From contig UCBZ01000002.1 of assembly GCA_900470775.1 (NCBI GenBank), positions 7,501 through 71,500 of the forward strand: a DNA stretch of 64,000 bases, written 5' to 3'. A model generated the notes under the pieces. The model worked only from the letters and a program-made list of their open reading frames with translations, ran no database searches and was not told where the DNA came from. The stretch is from Hyphomicrobiales bacterium (GTDB lineage: Bacteria > Pseudomonadota > Alphaproteobacteria > Rhizobiales > Beijerinckiaceae). The position numbers and the translations under genes are program-made. Numbering within the stretch: position 1 is the first letter of the stretch; each line of letters begins with the position of its first letter. Below, in pieces: positions 8,376 through 17,831 of this stretch.

Positions 8376-9625
8376 CGCGCCGCATCCTCGTCGTCGCTCA
8401 TAATCATCCCGACCTGCATCCCGGGGGCACGGAGATTTTCGCCCACGACCTCACCCAGGCCTATCGCGAGCAGGGCTGCGAGGTGCTGTTCCTGGGGGCG
8501 ACCAACGCGATTCATCGCCAGCCGCATCCCGGAACCGCCTTCCAGGCGACGGGCGAAGCGGGCGATCTGCTGCTCTGGAGCGGCCATTTCGACCGGTTCC
8601 ATCTGAGCCAGATCGACCATTACGGCACGCTGCAGGATCTCGCGACGCTGCTGACCGAGTATCGGCCGGACGTGATCCACATCCACCATCTCGTACTGAT
8701 CGGCGCGGAATTCCTGGCGCTGTCGCGCCGGCTCCTGCCGCAGGCCGCGATCGTGATGACGCTGCACGACTATTACCCGATCTGCCATCATGACGGGCTG
8801 ATGGTGCGGCCGACCGACAAGCAGCGCTGCACCGGCGCCTCGCCGACCGCCTGCCATGGCTGCTTCCCCGAGATCGGCTCCGACCGGTTCCTGCTGCGCG
8901 AGCGCTTTCTGAAGACGCATCTGGCTGCCGTCGACCGTTTTGTCGCGCCCAGCCGCTTCCTGCGCCAGCGCTATGTCGAATGGGGCCTGCCGCCCGAGAA
9001 GATCGAGATCATCGCCAATGCGCGGCCGGCGCGAGACGTCGTGGCGCATCGCGCAACCAGGGGGCGACGCGGCAATTTTGGCTATTTCGGCAATCTCAAT
9101 CCCTGGAAGGGCGTGCTGCCGTTGCTGCAGGCGGCGAAGCTGATCGCGGCCCGGGGCGATGGCGATTTCATCCTGCGCATCCATGGCGGGGCTCCCTTCC
9201 AGAGCGAGGGTTTCACCACGGCGCTGGCTGAGGCGTTCGCGGGTGCCGGCAGCACGGTCACGCATTGCGGGCCGTATCACCGAGAGGATCTGCCGGAGCT
9301 GATGGCCGAGATCGACTGGGTGGTGATGCCCTCCGTCTGGTGGGAGAACGCTCCGCTCGTCATCCAGGAGGCCTTCCAGCATCGCCGCCCGCTGATCGTC
9401 AGCGGCATCGGCGGCATGGCGGAAATGGTGCGCGAAGGCGTCGATGGTCTCCATGTCCGGCCGGGCGATCCGGTCGATCTGGCCCGCGCCATGCGCCGCG
9501 CCCTCGACGAGGATGACCTCTGGCAGCAGCTCGTCGATGGCATCGCCGAGCAACCCGCGCTCGCAGAGTGCGCAGGCCGGCATCTCGCCCTCTTCGACGA
9601 CATCCAACTTCCGGTGGCGGCATGA
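8372..9625 (+). CDS. Family 4 glycosyltransferase (copy A)
   Basis: This 417-residue protein has the GT-B layout of GT4 enzymes: an N-terminal acceptor domain (GGTEIFAHDL) and a C-terminal donor domain with GYFGNLNPWKG. The EX7E motif is present in PSVWWENAPLVIQE. A cysteine motif GASPTACHGCFPEI in the middle is shared with the second GT4 at 12588, and the two align along their whole length, so they are paralogs. The ATG at 8372 overlaps the methyltransferase stop; the open frame further upstream is a shadow. It probably adds a sugar in the cytoplasmic phase of glycan assembly. Confidence 0.9.
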   Translation: MTRRILVVAHNHPDLHPGGTEIFAHDLTQAYREQGCEVLFLGATNAIHRQPHPGTAFQATGEAGDLLLWSGHFDRFHLSQIDHYGTLQDLATLLTEYRPDVIHIHHLVLIGAEFLALSRRLLPQAAIVMTLHDYYPICHHDGLMVRPTDKQRCTGASPTACHGCFPEIGSDRFLLRERFLKTHLAAVDRFVAPSRFLRQRYVEWGLPPEKIEIIANARPARDVVAHRATRGRRGNFGYFGNLNPWKGVLPLLQAAKLIAARGDGDFILRIHGGAPFQSEGFTTALAEAFAGAGSTVTHCGPYHREDLPELMAEIDWVVMPSVWWENAPLVIQEAFQHRRPLIVSGIGGMAEMVREGVDGLHVRPGDPVDLARAMRRALDEDDLWQQLVDGIAEQPALAECAGRHLALFDDIQLPVAA

Positions 9626-10389
9626 CGATGGCCCCGAACCGCGACGATACGATCCGCGACAATGCGGTCCGCTTGCCGAACGTCACGCCGGCGCGCCTCA
9701 ACGGCCGCGTCGATGCTCTCGACGGCAACCGTTTGCATGGCTGGATCTGGGACGAGGCCCGGCCGGAGGAGCATCTCGTCGTCAGGGTCTTCCGCGACGG
9801 CGCCCTGATCCAGGAGACCAAGGCCGATCAGAGCCGCGTCGATCTGCGGCGCAATGGCATCGGCGACGGCCGGCATGCCTTCTCGATGGAGCTCGACGAT
9901 GCCGTCGCTGCCGCGCGGGACGCCCTGACGATTGTCGGCGTCTCGGACGCGACGGGCGTGGAGCTGGAGCTGCGGCTGCCGCCGCCGGCCGAGCTTGCCG
10001 CGGAGGCGGCGATCGCCGTGCCGCTGGCGCGCTTCTTCGATCGCGTCGAGGCACTGATCGCGCTCAACCGGCGCACGCAGCTGGCGCAGAAGGAGCTCGG
10101 CGAGAAGCTGGACCGGATCGCGGTGCAGCTCGAGGAAGGTCGCCCGCCCGCTCGCGATGCCGAAGCGGATGCGGCGGCGGAAGGACAGATCGGCCAGCGC
10201 CTCGCGGAGCTCGACGTTTTCCAGCTCCGCTTCGACGCGACGCTGAGCAGCTTCGACGAGCGCCTGACCACCATCCGCAAGGAGGCTCGCGCCCCGCTGC
10301 GGCAGGTCACGATCATCCTTGGTTTCCTCGCCGGGCTGGCGGCCCTGATGTCCTTCGTCACGCTCGCCGTGCTTCTGGTCCGCAGGTGA
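9622..10389 (+). CDS. Small coiled-coil protein with C-terminal membrane anchor
   Basis: This 255-residue protein is not a family I recognise by name. Residues about 25-105 form a beta-rich module (RVDALDGNRLHGWIWDE, then DLRRNGIGDGRHAFSMELDD) resembling the GW-containing modules in the GT2 proteins at 5248 and 10408. A charged helical, probably coiled-coil stretch follows (about 120-225), ending in one membrane segment at about 230-252 and a short basic tail (LLVRR). The start overlaps the GT4 stop (ATGA). A cytoplasmic, tail-anchored scaffold for the glycosyltransferases is a reasonable inference, no more. Confidence 0.75.
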   Translation: MTMAPNRDDTIRDNAVRLPNVTPARLNGRVDALDGNRLHGWIWDEARPEEHLVVRVFRDGALIQETKADQSRVDLRRNGIGDGRHAFSMELDDAVAAARDALTIVGVSDATGVELELRLPPPAELAAEAAIAVPLARFFDRVEALIALNRRTQLAQKELGEKLDRIAVQLEEGRPPARDAEADAAAEGQIGQRLAELDVFQLRFDATLSSFDERLTTIRKEARAPLRQVTIILGFLAGLAALMSFVTLAVLLVRR

Positions 10390-10407
10390 CATGATGCAGG
10401 TGACGCA

Positions 10408-12588
10408 ATGAACGAGGTGATCATTCCCGAACGAACCCGCATCAGCCCGGCTCCCACGGTGGCCTGGACGCCGCTGGGCGAGAACGCGATCCTGATCATG
10501 GGCGCCTGTGACGCGATTCCGGGCAAGGTCCCGGTCGCGGTCGATGGCAATCCGCGAAACCGCGTCGAGACGATGGCGCTAACCTGGCGCCGGCCGCAGG
10601 CCGAGCCGTCCGCCGGGGTCGGCTTCATCTGCCTGGCGCCTGCGCCATTGCCGGACAGGCCGGGGGCAGGCGCGATCCTGCTCGGCCGACCGGGACGGCC
10701 GCTGCGCCTGCTCCTGGCGCCAAAGCCGCTCGGCTTGCCGGCCTTTCTCGACACGCTCGCCGAGGAGGCTGGGCAGTCCTTCCCGAGCGTCGTCGACGGA
10801 CTGCTCGAAGTGCTGCTGGCCGGCCAATCCAATCCGCGACGGCTGCGTGCGGTCGGGCTTCTGCTGCAATCGGTCGCCAAGCCCGGCGGTTTCATCGAAG
10901 TGATGGGTCCGCTCGACGACAGCGTCTTCCTGCAAGGCTGGACCTCCAATTTCGCGGCGGGGCGGACGAAGCTGCTCATCGCCCATGGCGGGCTCTCGCC
11001 GGCCGCGCTGGAGGCGGGCACGTTCGAGCGGGACGATCTTGGCGATGGAGCGCGCGGCTTCTTCGGCCTCCTCGAGGATTGTCCCGTCCGCAACCCCGGC
11101 GAGATCGAGCGACTGTATTTCCGCGGAAACGATGGTTGGCGCGCGCTCGAGGTCTATGAGCGCCATGTGCTGCTCGAACCGATCACGGTTCCCGGCCATC
11201 TACGCGATGGATTGCAGAATGGCGTGGCGCCGCAGGCCACGACCGAAAAATTGCGGCGGGCCTCGCAGCGCTTCGACGGCCGGGACACGGTGTGTCTGCT
11301 CGATGTCCCGGTCCGCGCGGGCATCGACGACGCGACCGTCATCGACGATACCGGCGTCCTGATCATCGGCTGGCTGTTCGACCCGGAGCGGAAGGTCAAG
11401 GCGGCGACCCTGCGCAGCGGCTCGCAGTCCTGCGTCGTCGATCGGCTCTGGACACGCGTGCAGCGGCCCGATGTCACGGCCGCCTTCATGGAAGATCCGC
11501 GGTTCGGGCCGGCGCTGGCGGCGCGACGCAACAGCCACGGTTTCATCGTCTTCGCACCGAAGCTCATCCCGGAGCCAGGTCAGCCGCTCTACCTCGAATT
11601 CGAGATCGAGGGGACGGGACCGGCCTTCCTGCCGCTGGAGCCGGGCCGCGGCCAGGCACGGCGGACGCTGGAGCGCATCTTCGGCCTGCTCGATCCCCGG
11701 TCTTCGACAGCCAGCACCGTCGTCGAGCGGCAGGTCGCGCCGGCTCTCCAGGCCGCCGAGATCGCGCCGCCGCGCGCGGTGGAGACCTTCGATATCGGCG
11801 CTTTCGATCCGGAAGCGCCGCTCGGCCTCGTGATCGGGCTCGACCACCGGCACCGCGAGCTTTCGGCGCTGTTCGCGCTGCTGGCCATCGATCCCGAGGT
11901 CCGGCCGCTGCCGATCGCGATCGCGGCGCCCGCCGAGAGCTTCGACCGCACCGGCGCGGAGGCACGGCGCCTGGCGCGCTTCTACGGGCTTAGCGTCCGG
12001 CTCGTCGTGGTCGAGGGCGTCGAGGATGCCTGCGATGCGCTCGAGGCCGGTGTACGCGCCTGCCGCTTCCAGACGGTGGCCTTGCTCTCGGGGGCGGCGC
12101 AGATCCGGATGCCGGGATGGCTCGGTCGGCTGGAGCGGGCCTATCGCGGGCGGGGCGGGCAATGCGTTGCGAGCCCGACGCTGCTCTTCGAGGACGATTC
12201 GATCCAATGGGCCGGCGCCTGGCTCGAGGGCGAGGGGGCGGAGCGGCAGGTCGTCAACCGCTTCATCGGCTATCCGCTCGATGCGATCGGCCATCTCGGC
12301 CCGATGGAGGTCGCCGCTGGCGCCAGCGAATGCTGCGTCCTGTCGCGCGCAGCCTTCCTCGAGGTCGGCGGCTTTGCGCGCAACTACTTCACCACCGCCG
12401 AGAAGGGGCTCGATCTGTGCCTCAAGCTCCGGATGAGCGGGGCGCCCTCGCTCTGGGTTCCGGAGGTCGAGATCTATGTCGTCGACGATGGCGAGATGCG
12501 ACCGCATATCGGTGCGCTCGCGCAGCTTGCCGACCGCACCAGCTTCGATCGCCGTTGGGCGCTCGCCATTTCCAACATGAGAGGATGA
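10408..12588 (+). CDS. Degenerate GT2-like protein with accessory modules
   Basis: This 726-residue protein is a distant paralog of the GT2 at 5248. Its C-terminal half (about 480-715) keeps the framework: LLFEDDSIQWAG aligns with LLYDDGSLQHAG, and VGGFARNYFTTAEKGLDLCLKL aligns with the GGF...EDSDLCLK block. However, the NSDV metal-binding site of the first copy is replaced by LSGAAQ (about residues 560-565), and the E-D pair is EKG-L-D (E665, D669). The middle carries a GW module (G321-W322). The N-terminal 280 residues are unrecognised. It may be non-catalytic, for example an acceptor-binding partner, or use a different chemistry. Confidence 0.75.
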   Translation: MNEVIIPERTRISPAPTVAWTPLGENAILIMGACDAIPGKVPVAVDGNPRNRVETMALTWRRPQAEPSAGVGFICLAPAPLPDRPGAGAILLGRPGRPLRLLLAPKPLGLPAFLDTLAEEAGQSFPSVVDGLLEVLLAGQSNPRRLRAVGLLLQSVAKPGGFIEVMGPLDDSVFLQGWTSNFAAGRTKLLIAHGGLSPAALEAGTFERDDLGDGARGFFGLLEDCPVRNPGEIERLYFRGNDGWRALEVYERHVLLEPITVPGHLRDGLQNGVAPQATTEKLRRASQRFDGRDTVCLLDVPVRAGIDDATVIDDTGVLIIGWLFDPERKVKAATLRSGSQSCVVDRLWTRVQRPDVTAAFMEDPRFGPALAARRNSHGFIVFAPKLIPEPGQPLYLEFEIEGTGPAFLPLEPGRGQARRTLERIFGLLDPRSSTASTVVERQVAPALQAAEIAPPRAVETFDIGAFDPEAPLGLVIGLDHRHRELSALFALLAIDPEVRPLPIAIAAPAESFDRTGAEARRLARFYGLSVRLVVVEGVEDACDALEAGVRACRFQTVALLSGAAQIRMPGWLGRLERAYRGRGGQCVASPTLLFEDDSIQWAGAWLEGEGAERQVVNRFIGYPLDAIGHLGPMEVAAGASECCVLSRAAFLEVGGFARNYFTTAEKGLDLCLKLRMSGAPSLWVPEVEIYVVDDGEMRPHIGALAQLADRTSFDRRWALAISNMRG

Positions 12589-13895
12589 TGATGCGCGTAC
12601 TCGTGGTGTCCCATGCGCATCCGTCGCTGTCGCTCGGCGGGGCGGAGATCGCCTCCTACAACCTCCACAAGGGGCTTCAGGCCTGCGAGGGCGTCGAGAC
12701 TCATTACCTCGCCCGCACCGGAGCGCCGACGCCGCGCCATGCCAGCACGGCGCTGATGAGCCTGCGACAGCGCGGTGGTGAACTGCTGTATTATGCCGAG
12801 GATTACGATCATTTCTTAATCTCGAACCGGGCGACCGAGGAGATCGAGCGCGATTTCGTCCGGGTGTTGCGCGATCTGAAGCCCGACGTGGTGCATTTTC
12901 ACCATTTCATCGGGCTTGGCCTCGAATGCCTGTTTGCGGTGCGCGACACCCTGCCCGATGCGCTGATCGTCGTGACTTTCCACGAATATCTCAGCATCTG
13001 CCACCATCACGGCCAGATGGTGAAAACCGGCGCGTTCAAGCTCTGCTATCGGGCCTCGCCGACCGACTGCAATGCCTGTTTCCCGGACATCTCGCCGGCC
13101 CGCTTCCTGGCGCGCGAGACTTTTATCAAGGGCGTACTCGGGCTGGCCGACCATTTCATCTCGCCAAGCCGCTTCCTCGCCGACCGGTACAAGGACTGGG
13201 GCCTGGCGGAGGAGCGCTTCTCGGTGATCGAGAACGGCATCGACGTCGCTGCGGCGGCGCCGCCGCGTCCCCTGCCGGACCCCACCGCGCGCCGCTCGCG
13301 CTTCGCCTATTTCGGCCAGTTGACGCCCTATAAGGGCGCCGACGTCCTGATCGACGCCGTAACGCGCATTCCCGATGCTGTCTGGGGCGAGGACGCGATC
13401 CTGCTGGTCTATGGCGGCAATCTCGAGCGCCAGCCGCAGGCCTATCAGGACAGGTTCGCCAAGCTCGTCGAGGCCGCCGGCCGGCGTGTCCGCTTCTGCG
13501 GGGCCTTCCAGAACCACGAGATGCCGAACCTGATGCGGTCGGTCGATTGGGTGGTGATGCCGTCGGTCTGGTGGGAGAACTCGCCGATCGTGATCCAGGA
13601 GGCCTTCTTCCACGGCCGGCCGCTGCTCTCCAGCAATCTCGGCGGCATGGCCGAGAAGATCACCGACGAGGTCGATGGCTTGCATTTCCGTGCCGGCAGC
13701 CCGGAGGATCTCGTCGACTGCATGACCCGGGCGTTGAGCGAGCCCGATCTCTGGTCACGGCTGCGCGGCGGCATCACTGCTCCGTTGAACCATCTCGACT
13801 GTGCCGCGACGCATGTCGCGCTCTACCAGCGCCTCATCGCCAAGCGGGGCGTGCCGGTGCCGGAAAACCGCGCGGCGACGCCGATGATCGCCTGA
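12588..13895 (+). CDS. Family 4 glycosyltransferase (copy B)
   Basis: The 435-residue protein is a paralog of the GT4 at 8372. Shared landmarks include HEYLSICHHHGQMV, the cysteine motif ASPTDCNACFPDI, SRFLADRYKDWGL, and the EX7E motif in PSVWWENSPIVIQE. The donor domain starts near FAYFGQLTPYKGAD. The start codon overlaps the preceding stop (TGATG), with a second ATG immediately after; GAGGA precedes it. A duplicated GT4 with the same operon partner order suggests the two copies add different residues or act on different acceptors. Confidence 0.92.
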   Translation: MMRVLVVSHAHPSLSLGGAEIASYNLHKGLQACEGVETHYLARTGAPTPRHASTALMSLRQRGGELLYYAEDYDHFLISNRATEEIERDFVRVLRDLKPDVVHFHHFIGLGLECLFAVRDTLPDALIVVTFHEYLSICHHHGQMVKTGAFKLCYRASPTDCNACFPDISPARFLARETFIKGVLGLADHFISPSRFLADRYKDWGLAEERFSVIENGIDVAAAAPPRPLPDPTARRSRFAYFGQLTPYKGADVLIDAVTRIPDAVWGEDAILLVYGGNLERQPQAYQDRFAKLVEAAGRRVRFCGAFQNHEMPNLMRSVDWVVMPSVWWENSPIVIQEAFFHGRPLLSSNLGGMAEKITDEVDGLHFRAGSPEDLVDCMTRALSEPDLWSRLRGGITAPLNHLDCAATHVALYQRLIAKRGVPVPENRAATPMIA

Positions 13896-13928
13896 AGCCG
13901 CGCGGATAAAAAAGGGGAGAAAACGAAC

Positions 13929-15107
13929 ATGGCCCGCATCCTCGTCATCAGCCCCTCAGGGGAAGTCTACGACCACGACAATGTGCGCTGGTATGACTAT
14001 GCCAATCTCGCTGAGCATATTGAGCACTACCACAATATCGGTGACGCCTTCGTCTTCGATTCCTCGCTGAAGCTCCTGAATTTCGAGCGGCTCGACGTGC
14101 TGCCGATCGAGCAGGTCGACGCCGCCGCGATCGACCGGGCGAACGCCGAATACGATTACGTCTTCCTGCGCGGCTCGAACTATGTGCACTCCGAGATGGA
14201 GTGGGGGCAGGCGCCCGACGTGCTGCGCCGGTTGAAGATTCCGGTCATCGCCTTCGGCATCGGGGCCCAGGCGCCGGTCAGCGGCAAGCTCGAACTGAGC
14301 CAGGATACGAAGACGGTGCTGCGGCTGATCGCGGATTCGACCGCTTCGGTCGGGGTGCGCGGCGCCTATTCCGCCGATGTGCTTGCCGGACTCGGCATCA
14401 GGAACGTCCGCATCATCGGCTGCCCGACGGCATTTCGAGCCAATGATCCCGATCTCGCGATCAAGCTGCCGCCGCTCGACCAGGTCAGGACTGCGGGCGT
14501 GACGCTGCGGCGCGAGGTTTCCACGACCTATGCGCGGGACATCCAGCGCTACCTCACCTTCCATCGCGACCTCGTCAAGGCGATGGCGGGCCGGTTCGAC
14601 GTGACGCTGATGGCGCAGGGCGAGGCCGAGGAGAAGAAGCTCGCGCTCGGGACCGCCGCCCAGAAGGAAGAGGCGATGGCCGCGCTGCGCCAGAACGGCT
14701 GGGCCAGCCAGTGGTATCTCGATGACGAGATGGAGCGGCTCTACCGCAACCGGATGTTCTACTCCGACGTTGTCGCCGATTACGAACAGCTCGTGTGCCG
14801 GCTCGACCTCGTGCTTGGCTACCGGCTCCATGGCAATCTGATGGCGCTCGCCAACGGCACGCCGTCGATCTACTTCACCTATGACAGCCGCACGGTCGAA
14901 TTCGCGGAGACCTTCAGGATCCCGAGCTTCGACGTCTTTTCCGGCCAGGAATTCCGGCTGGAGGAGTACTGGGACCAGGCGCGCTTCGACCGTTTCAACA
15001 CCGCTCATGGCCAAGTCTATGCGGCGATGCACGATTTCCTGGCCGAGAATCGCGTCGACAACAAGATGATCAAGCGCGCGGCCGCGCCGGAGCGCAAGGT
15101 CGCATGA
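13929..15107 (+). CDS. Polysaccharide pyruvyl transferase-family protein (copy A)
   Basis: The 392-residue protein matches the polysaccharide pyruvyl transferase family (CsaB/WcaK type), which puts pyruvate ketals on surface sugars using phosphoenolpyruvate. Landmarks are NIGDAFVFDSSLKLL, YVFLRGSNYVHSEMEW, AFGIGAQAP, SVGVRGAYSADVL and the C-terminal LGYRLHGNLMALANG with the family histidine. AAGGGGAGAA precedes the ATG. It is paralogous to the gene at 16285. Pyruvylated glycans often anchor S-layer proteins, which fits a neighbouring RTX protein, but the substrate here is unknown. Confidence 0.85.
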   Translation: MARILVISPSGEVYDHDNVRWYDYANLAEHIEHYHNIGDAFVFDSSLKLLNFERLDVLPIEQVDAAAIDRANAEYDYVFLRGSNYVHSEMEWGQAPDVLRRLKIPVIAFGIGAQAPVSGKLELSQDTKTVLRLIADSTASVGVRGAYSADVLAGLGIRNVRIIGCPTAFRANDPDLAIKLPPLDQVRTAGVTLRREVSTTYARDIQRYLTFHRDLVKAMAGRFDVTLMAQGEAEEKKLALGTAAQKEEAMAALRQNGWASQWYLDDEMERLYRNRMFYSDVVADYEQLVCRLDLVLGYRLHGNLMALANGTPSIYFTYDSRTVEFAETFRIPSFDVFSGQEFRLEEYWDQARFDRFNTAHGQVYAAMHDFLAENRVDNKMIKRAAAPERKVA

Positions 15108-16288
15108 AGCCGCTCCGCACATGGCTGACGGGGCTGCTCGCGGCACTGCTGGTGTCGGCCGCGTCGCTAGCGGCTGCCGCGCAGACGTCGGCCTATCGCG
15201 TCGAGATCGCGCCTGACGCCGTCGAGGAGACGGTCTTCGACTGGGCCAGCCAGCGCTGCGAGCAGTGGCATATCCCCGATGCACCCTTGCGGGCCTACCG
15301 GGACGACCGCGACGAGGTCATCGCCTTTGCGAGCCACCACCGCAGCCGCGCGATGACCGGCAGCGGGCTGGAGCGGCTGGCGACCTCCTGCGCGGTCTCC
15401 TTCGAAGGAAAGCATAGCGCCGACCCCAGCGCCTACAGCGATTTCAGCTGGATCGGCGCGACCTGGACCGGCAATGGCCGCGACGTCGTCGCCCTGATGC
15501 ATGACGAGTATCACGCCAACGAACACCCGGGCGCCTGCCGCTTCAGGGAGATGATGAGCTGCTGGTACAATGTCGTCACAGCGGCGCGCTCCAGCGATGG
15601 CGGCCGCAGCTTCACGCCAACCCAGCCGCCATCCCTGGTTGCCGCCCCTGCCTTTCGGCAGGAGGTCGGCCAGGGGCGGCATCGCGGCTTCTTCAACCCG
15701 TCCAACATCGTCGCGCATGGCGGGGCCTGGTATTCGCTGATCGCGACGACCGGCGGCGAGGGGCAGAAGCCCGGCGTCTGCCTGTTCCAGACGACGCAGA
15801 TCGCGAATCCGGCGTCATGGCGGGCCTATGACGGGACGGATTTTTCGCTGCGCGCGGTCGATCCCTATCGCGAGGACGCCGCACAGGCGAAGCCCTGCCA
15901 GCCCCTGAAGCACCTGCCGACGACAGTAGGCTCGGTGACGCGGCATGAGGCCAGCGGGCTCTGGCTGGCCATCTTCCATCTCGGCCCCGATCCGGCGCAG
16001 GGCGTCGTGGGCGGCCGCGTCGCCTATAGCTGGTCGCGCGATCTGCTGAGCTGGACGCCGCTGCGGACGCTCGTCACGCATCCGACGATGTGGAGCAAGG
16101 ATTGCGGCGACCAGGCGCGCTACGCCTATGGGGCGATCGCCGATCCGGCCTCGACATCACGCAATTTCGAGACGACGGGCGATGAAGCCTTCCTGTTCAT
16201 GACGAAGATGCGCGTCTCCGATTGCAAGATCGGACCTCAGCGCGACCTCGTCCGGATCAGGATCCGGATCGTGAAGGAAACACCATGA
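15104..16288 (+). CDS. Secreted Asp-box protein, beta-propeller-like
   Basis: The 394-residue protein starts with a clear Sec signal peptide (basic start, LLAALLVSAASLAAAAQ, likely cut after residue 24-26). ARSSDGGRSFTP fits the Asp-box consensus (SxDGGxSF) of sialidase-type propellers, and YSWSRDLLSWTPL looks like a second, degenerate blade turn. Eight cysteines are spread through the mature part, consistent with four disulfides in the periplasm or outside. I cannot name an enzyme; a glycan-binding or glycan-cleaving role is inferred from the fold hint and from its position between two pyruvyl transferase genes. The start overlaps the upstream stop (ATGA). Confidence 0.7.
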   Translation: MKPLRTWLTGLLAALLVSAASLAAAAQTSAYRVEIAPDAVEETVFDWASQRCEQWHIPDAPLRAYRDDRDEVIAFASHHRSRAMTGSGLERLATSCAVSFEGKHSADPSAYSDFSWIGATWTGNGRDVVALMHDEYHANEHPGACRFREMMSCWYNVVTAARSSDGGRSFTPTQPPSLVAAPAFRQEVGQGRHRGFFNPSNIVAHGGAWYSLIATTGGEGQKPGVCLFQTTQIANPASWRAYDGTDFSLRAVDPYREDAAQAKPCQPLKHLPTTVGSVTRHEASGLWLAIFHLGPDPAQGVVGGRVAYSWSRDLLSWTPLRTLVTHPTMWSKDCGDQARYAYGAIADPASTSRNFETTGDEAFLFMTKMRVSDCKIGPQRDLVRIRIRIVKETP

Positions 16289-17745
16289 ACGCGCCAGTCC
16301 GCGAGATCACCGCCGCCGCCTCATTGGAGCAGGCCATGAAAATCCTGCGCGCGACGACAAGCGAGGTCGTCATCTCGGTCAGCCGTCCTGCGGGCGCCGG
16401 CTGGCCGGCGCTGCGCCTTCTGCTCGACGGGCAGGACTACGCCACGATCCATCCCGGCGCGCTGGTTCCCGGCGATGCGACAGTGGCCGAACTGACCATC
16501 CCCCTGCCCGCGCTGCCCGATGGGCGCCTGCGTTCGATCGCCGTCGCGGATGCCGCGACCGGCATTCTGGCACCGGGTTCGCATCTGCGGCCCGTCGCCA
16601 CCACGAGGGCGCTGCGGGCGCTGGTGATCTATCCGGCCGGCGAGGTCTACGATCACGACAAGGTGCGCTGGTATCGCGCGCCGATGGAGAAGCTGCTCTC
16701 CGACTATTTCAATATCGGCGACATGATCGTCTACGACTCGACGCTGAAGCTCCTGCGCTACGCGCATCTGGAGCCTATGAAGATCATGAATCCGACCGAG
16801 GCCGACATCGAGCGCTACGCCAGCGAGTTCGACTATGTCTTCGTGCGCGGCTCGAACTTCATCCACGAAAAGATGGAATGGTTCCGCGCCATCGAGGTGC
16901 TGGAACGGGTCAAGCTGCCGGTCTACGCGATCGGTGTCGGTGCCCAGGCCAGCCAGAACCGCGCCATCGATCTGCCTGATGGCTCGAAGCGCTTCTGGCA
17001 GCTCGTCGGTGACCGCTGCGCCTCGATCGGTGTGCGCGGCGCCTTCAGCGCCGAGACGCTGCGGCGTAACGGCGTCGGGAATGTCGATGTCGTCGGCTGC
17101 CCTTCGATCTTCCGGACACGCCAGCGCGATCTCGCCATCAAGGTTCCCGACCAGCGCGAGATCCGCAAGGTGGCCTTCAGCCTGCGCCGCGAATTCGACT
17201 CAAGCTATACCGCCAATCCGGAGGCCTATCTGCGCAACCAGCGCCAGGCGTTGCTCAAGGTCGACAGCCAGAGCGAGATGGTGATGTCCTCGCATGGCGA
17301 GCAGGAGGAGAAGGCCTTCTTCCTGCGCGACGAGGCCGCCAAGGCCAAGGCGGTGGCCGAGTTCGTCCATTCCGGCTGGTGGGACGGGCCCGACGATGCA
17401 CGGATGCGCGAGATCTACGAGCGCAAGCTTTTCAGCTTCTTCGATGTCGAGCGCTACGACGCGTTCGCCCGGGGGCAAGACCTCGCGGTCGGCTATCGCG
17501 TCCACGGCGTGCTGCCGGCGGTGGCACATGGCGTGCCCGGCGTCCTCGTTGCCTATGACACGCGCAGCCAGGAACTCGCCGAGACGCTGAAGATTCCCGT
17601 CGTGCCGGAAGCCGCGCTGGCCGAGGGCGGCTGGCGCGCGGTCTATCAGGAATCGGCCTTGAACGCGCTTTCGAAGTCCTATGCCCAATCCTACGACCGG
17701 ATGAGCGGCTTTCTCGACAAGAACGGGATTCCGCACCGGATGTGA
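16285..17745 (+). CDS. Polysaccharide pyruvyl transferase-family protein (copy B) with N-terminal extension
   Basis: The 486-residue protein is a paralog of the gene at 13929 (shared GEVYDHDKVRWY, NIGDMIVYDSTLKLL, YVFVRGSNFIHEKMEW, GVGAQA, VGYRVHGVLPAVAHG). It carries an extra N-terminal domain of about 105 residues, beta-rich, of the kind also seen in the GT proteins of this operon. The ATG at 16285 overlaps the preceding stop and has GAAGGA upstream; the longer frame from 16222 runs inside the preceding gene. Two diverged copies in one operon suggest two pyruvylation sites or one working and one accessory copy. Confidence 0.85.
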   Translation: MNAPVREITAAASLEQAMKILRATTSEVVISVSRPAGAGWPALRLLLDGQDYATIHPGALVPGDATVAELTIPLPALPDGRLRSIAVADAATGILAPGSHLRPVATTRALRALVIYPAGEVYDHDKVRWYRAPMEKLLSDYFNIGDMIVYDSTLKLLRYAHLEPMKIMNPTEADIERYASEFDYVFVRGSNFIHEKMEWFRAIEVLERVKLPVYAIGVGAQASQNRAIDLPDGSKRFWQLVGDRCASIGVRGAFSAETLRRNGVGNVDVVGCPSIFRTRQRDLAIKVPDQREIRKVAFSLRREFDSSYTANPEAYLRNQRQALLKVDSQSEMVMSSHGEQEEKAFFLRDEAAKAKAVAEFVHSGWWDGPDDARMREIYERKLFSFFDVERYDAFARGQDLAVGYRVHGVLPAVAHGVPGVLVAYDTRSQELAETLKIPVVPEAALAEGGWRAVYQESALNALSKSYAQSYDRMSGFLDKNGIPHRM

Positions 17746-17831
17746 GGCCAAGCCACGCTGGCGGCGCGCTGCTCCGCCGACACAACCGAGGGGGCCCCGG
17801 CGCAGCGCCAGCGGCCATAGCGCAGGAGAAG

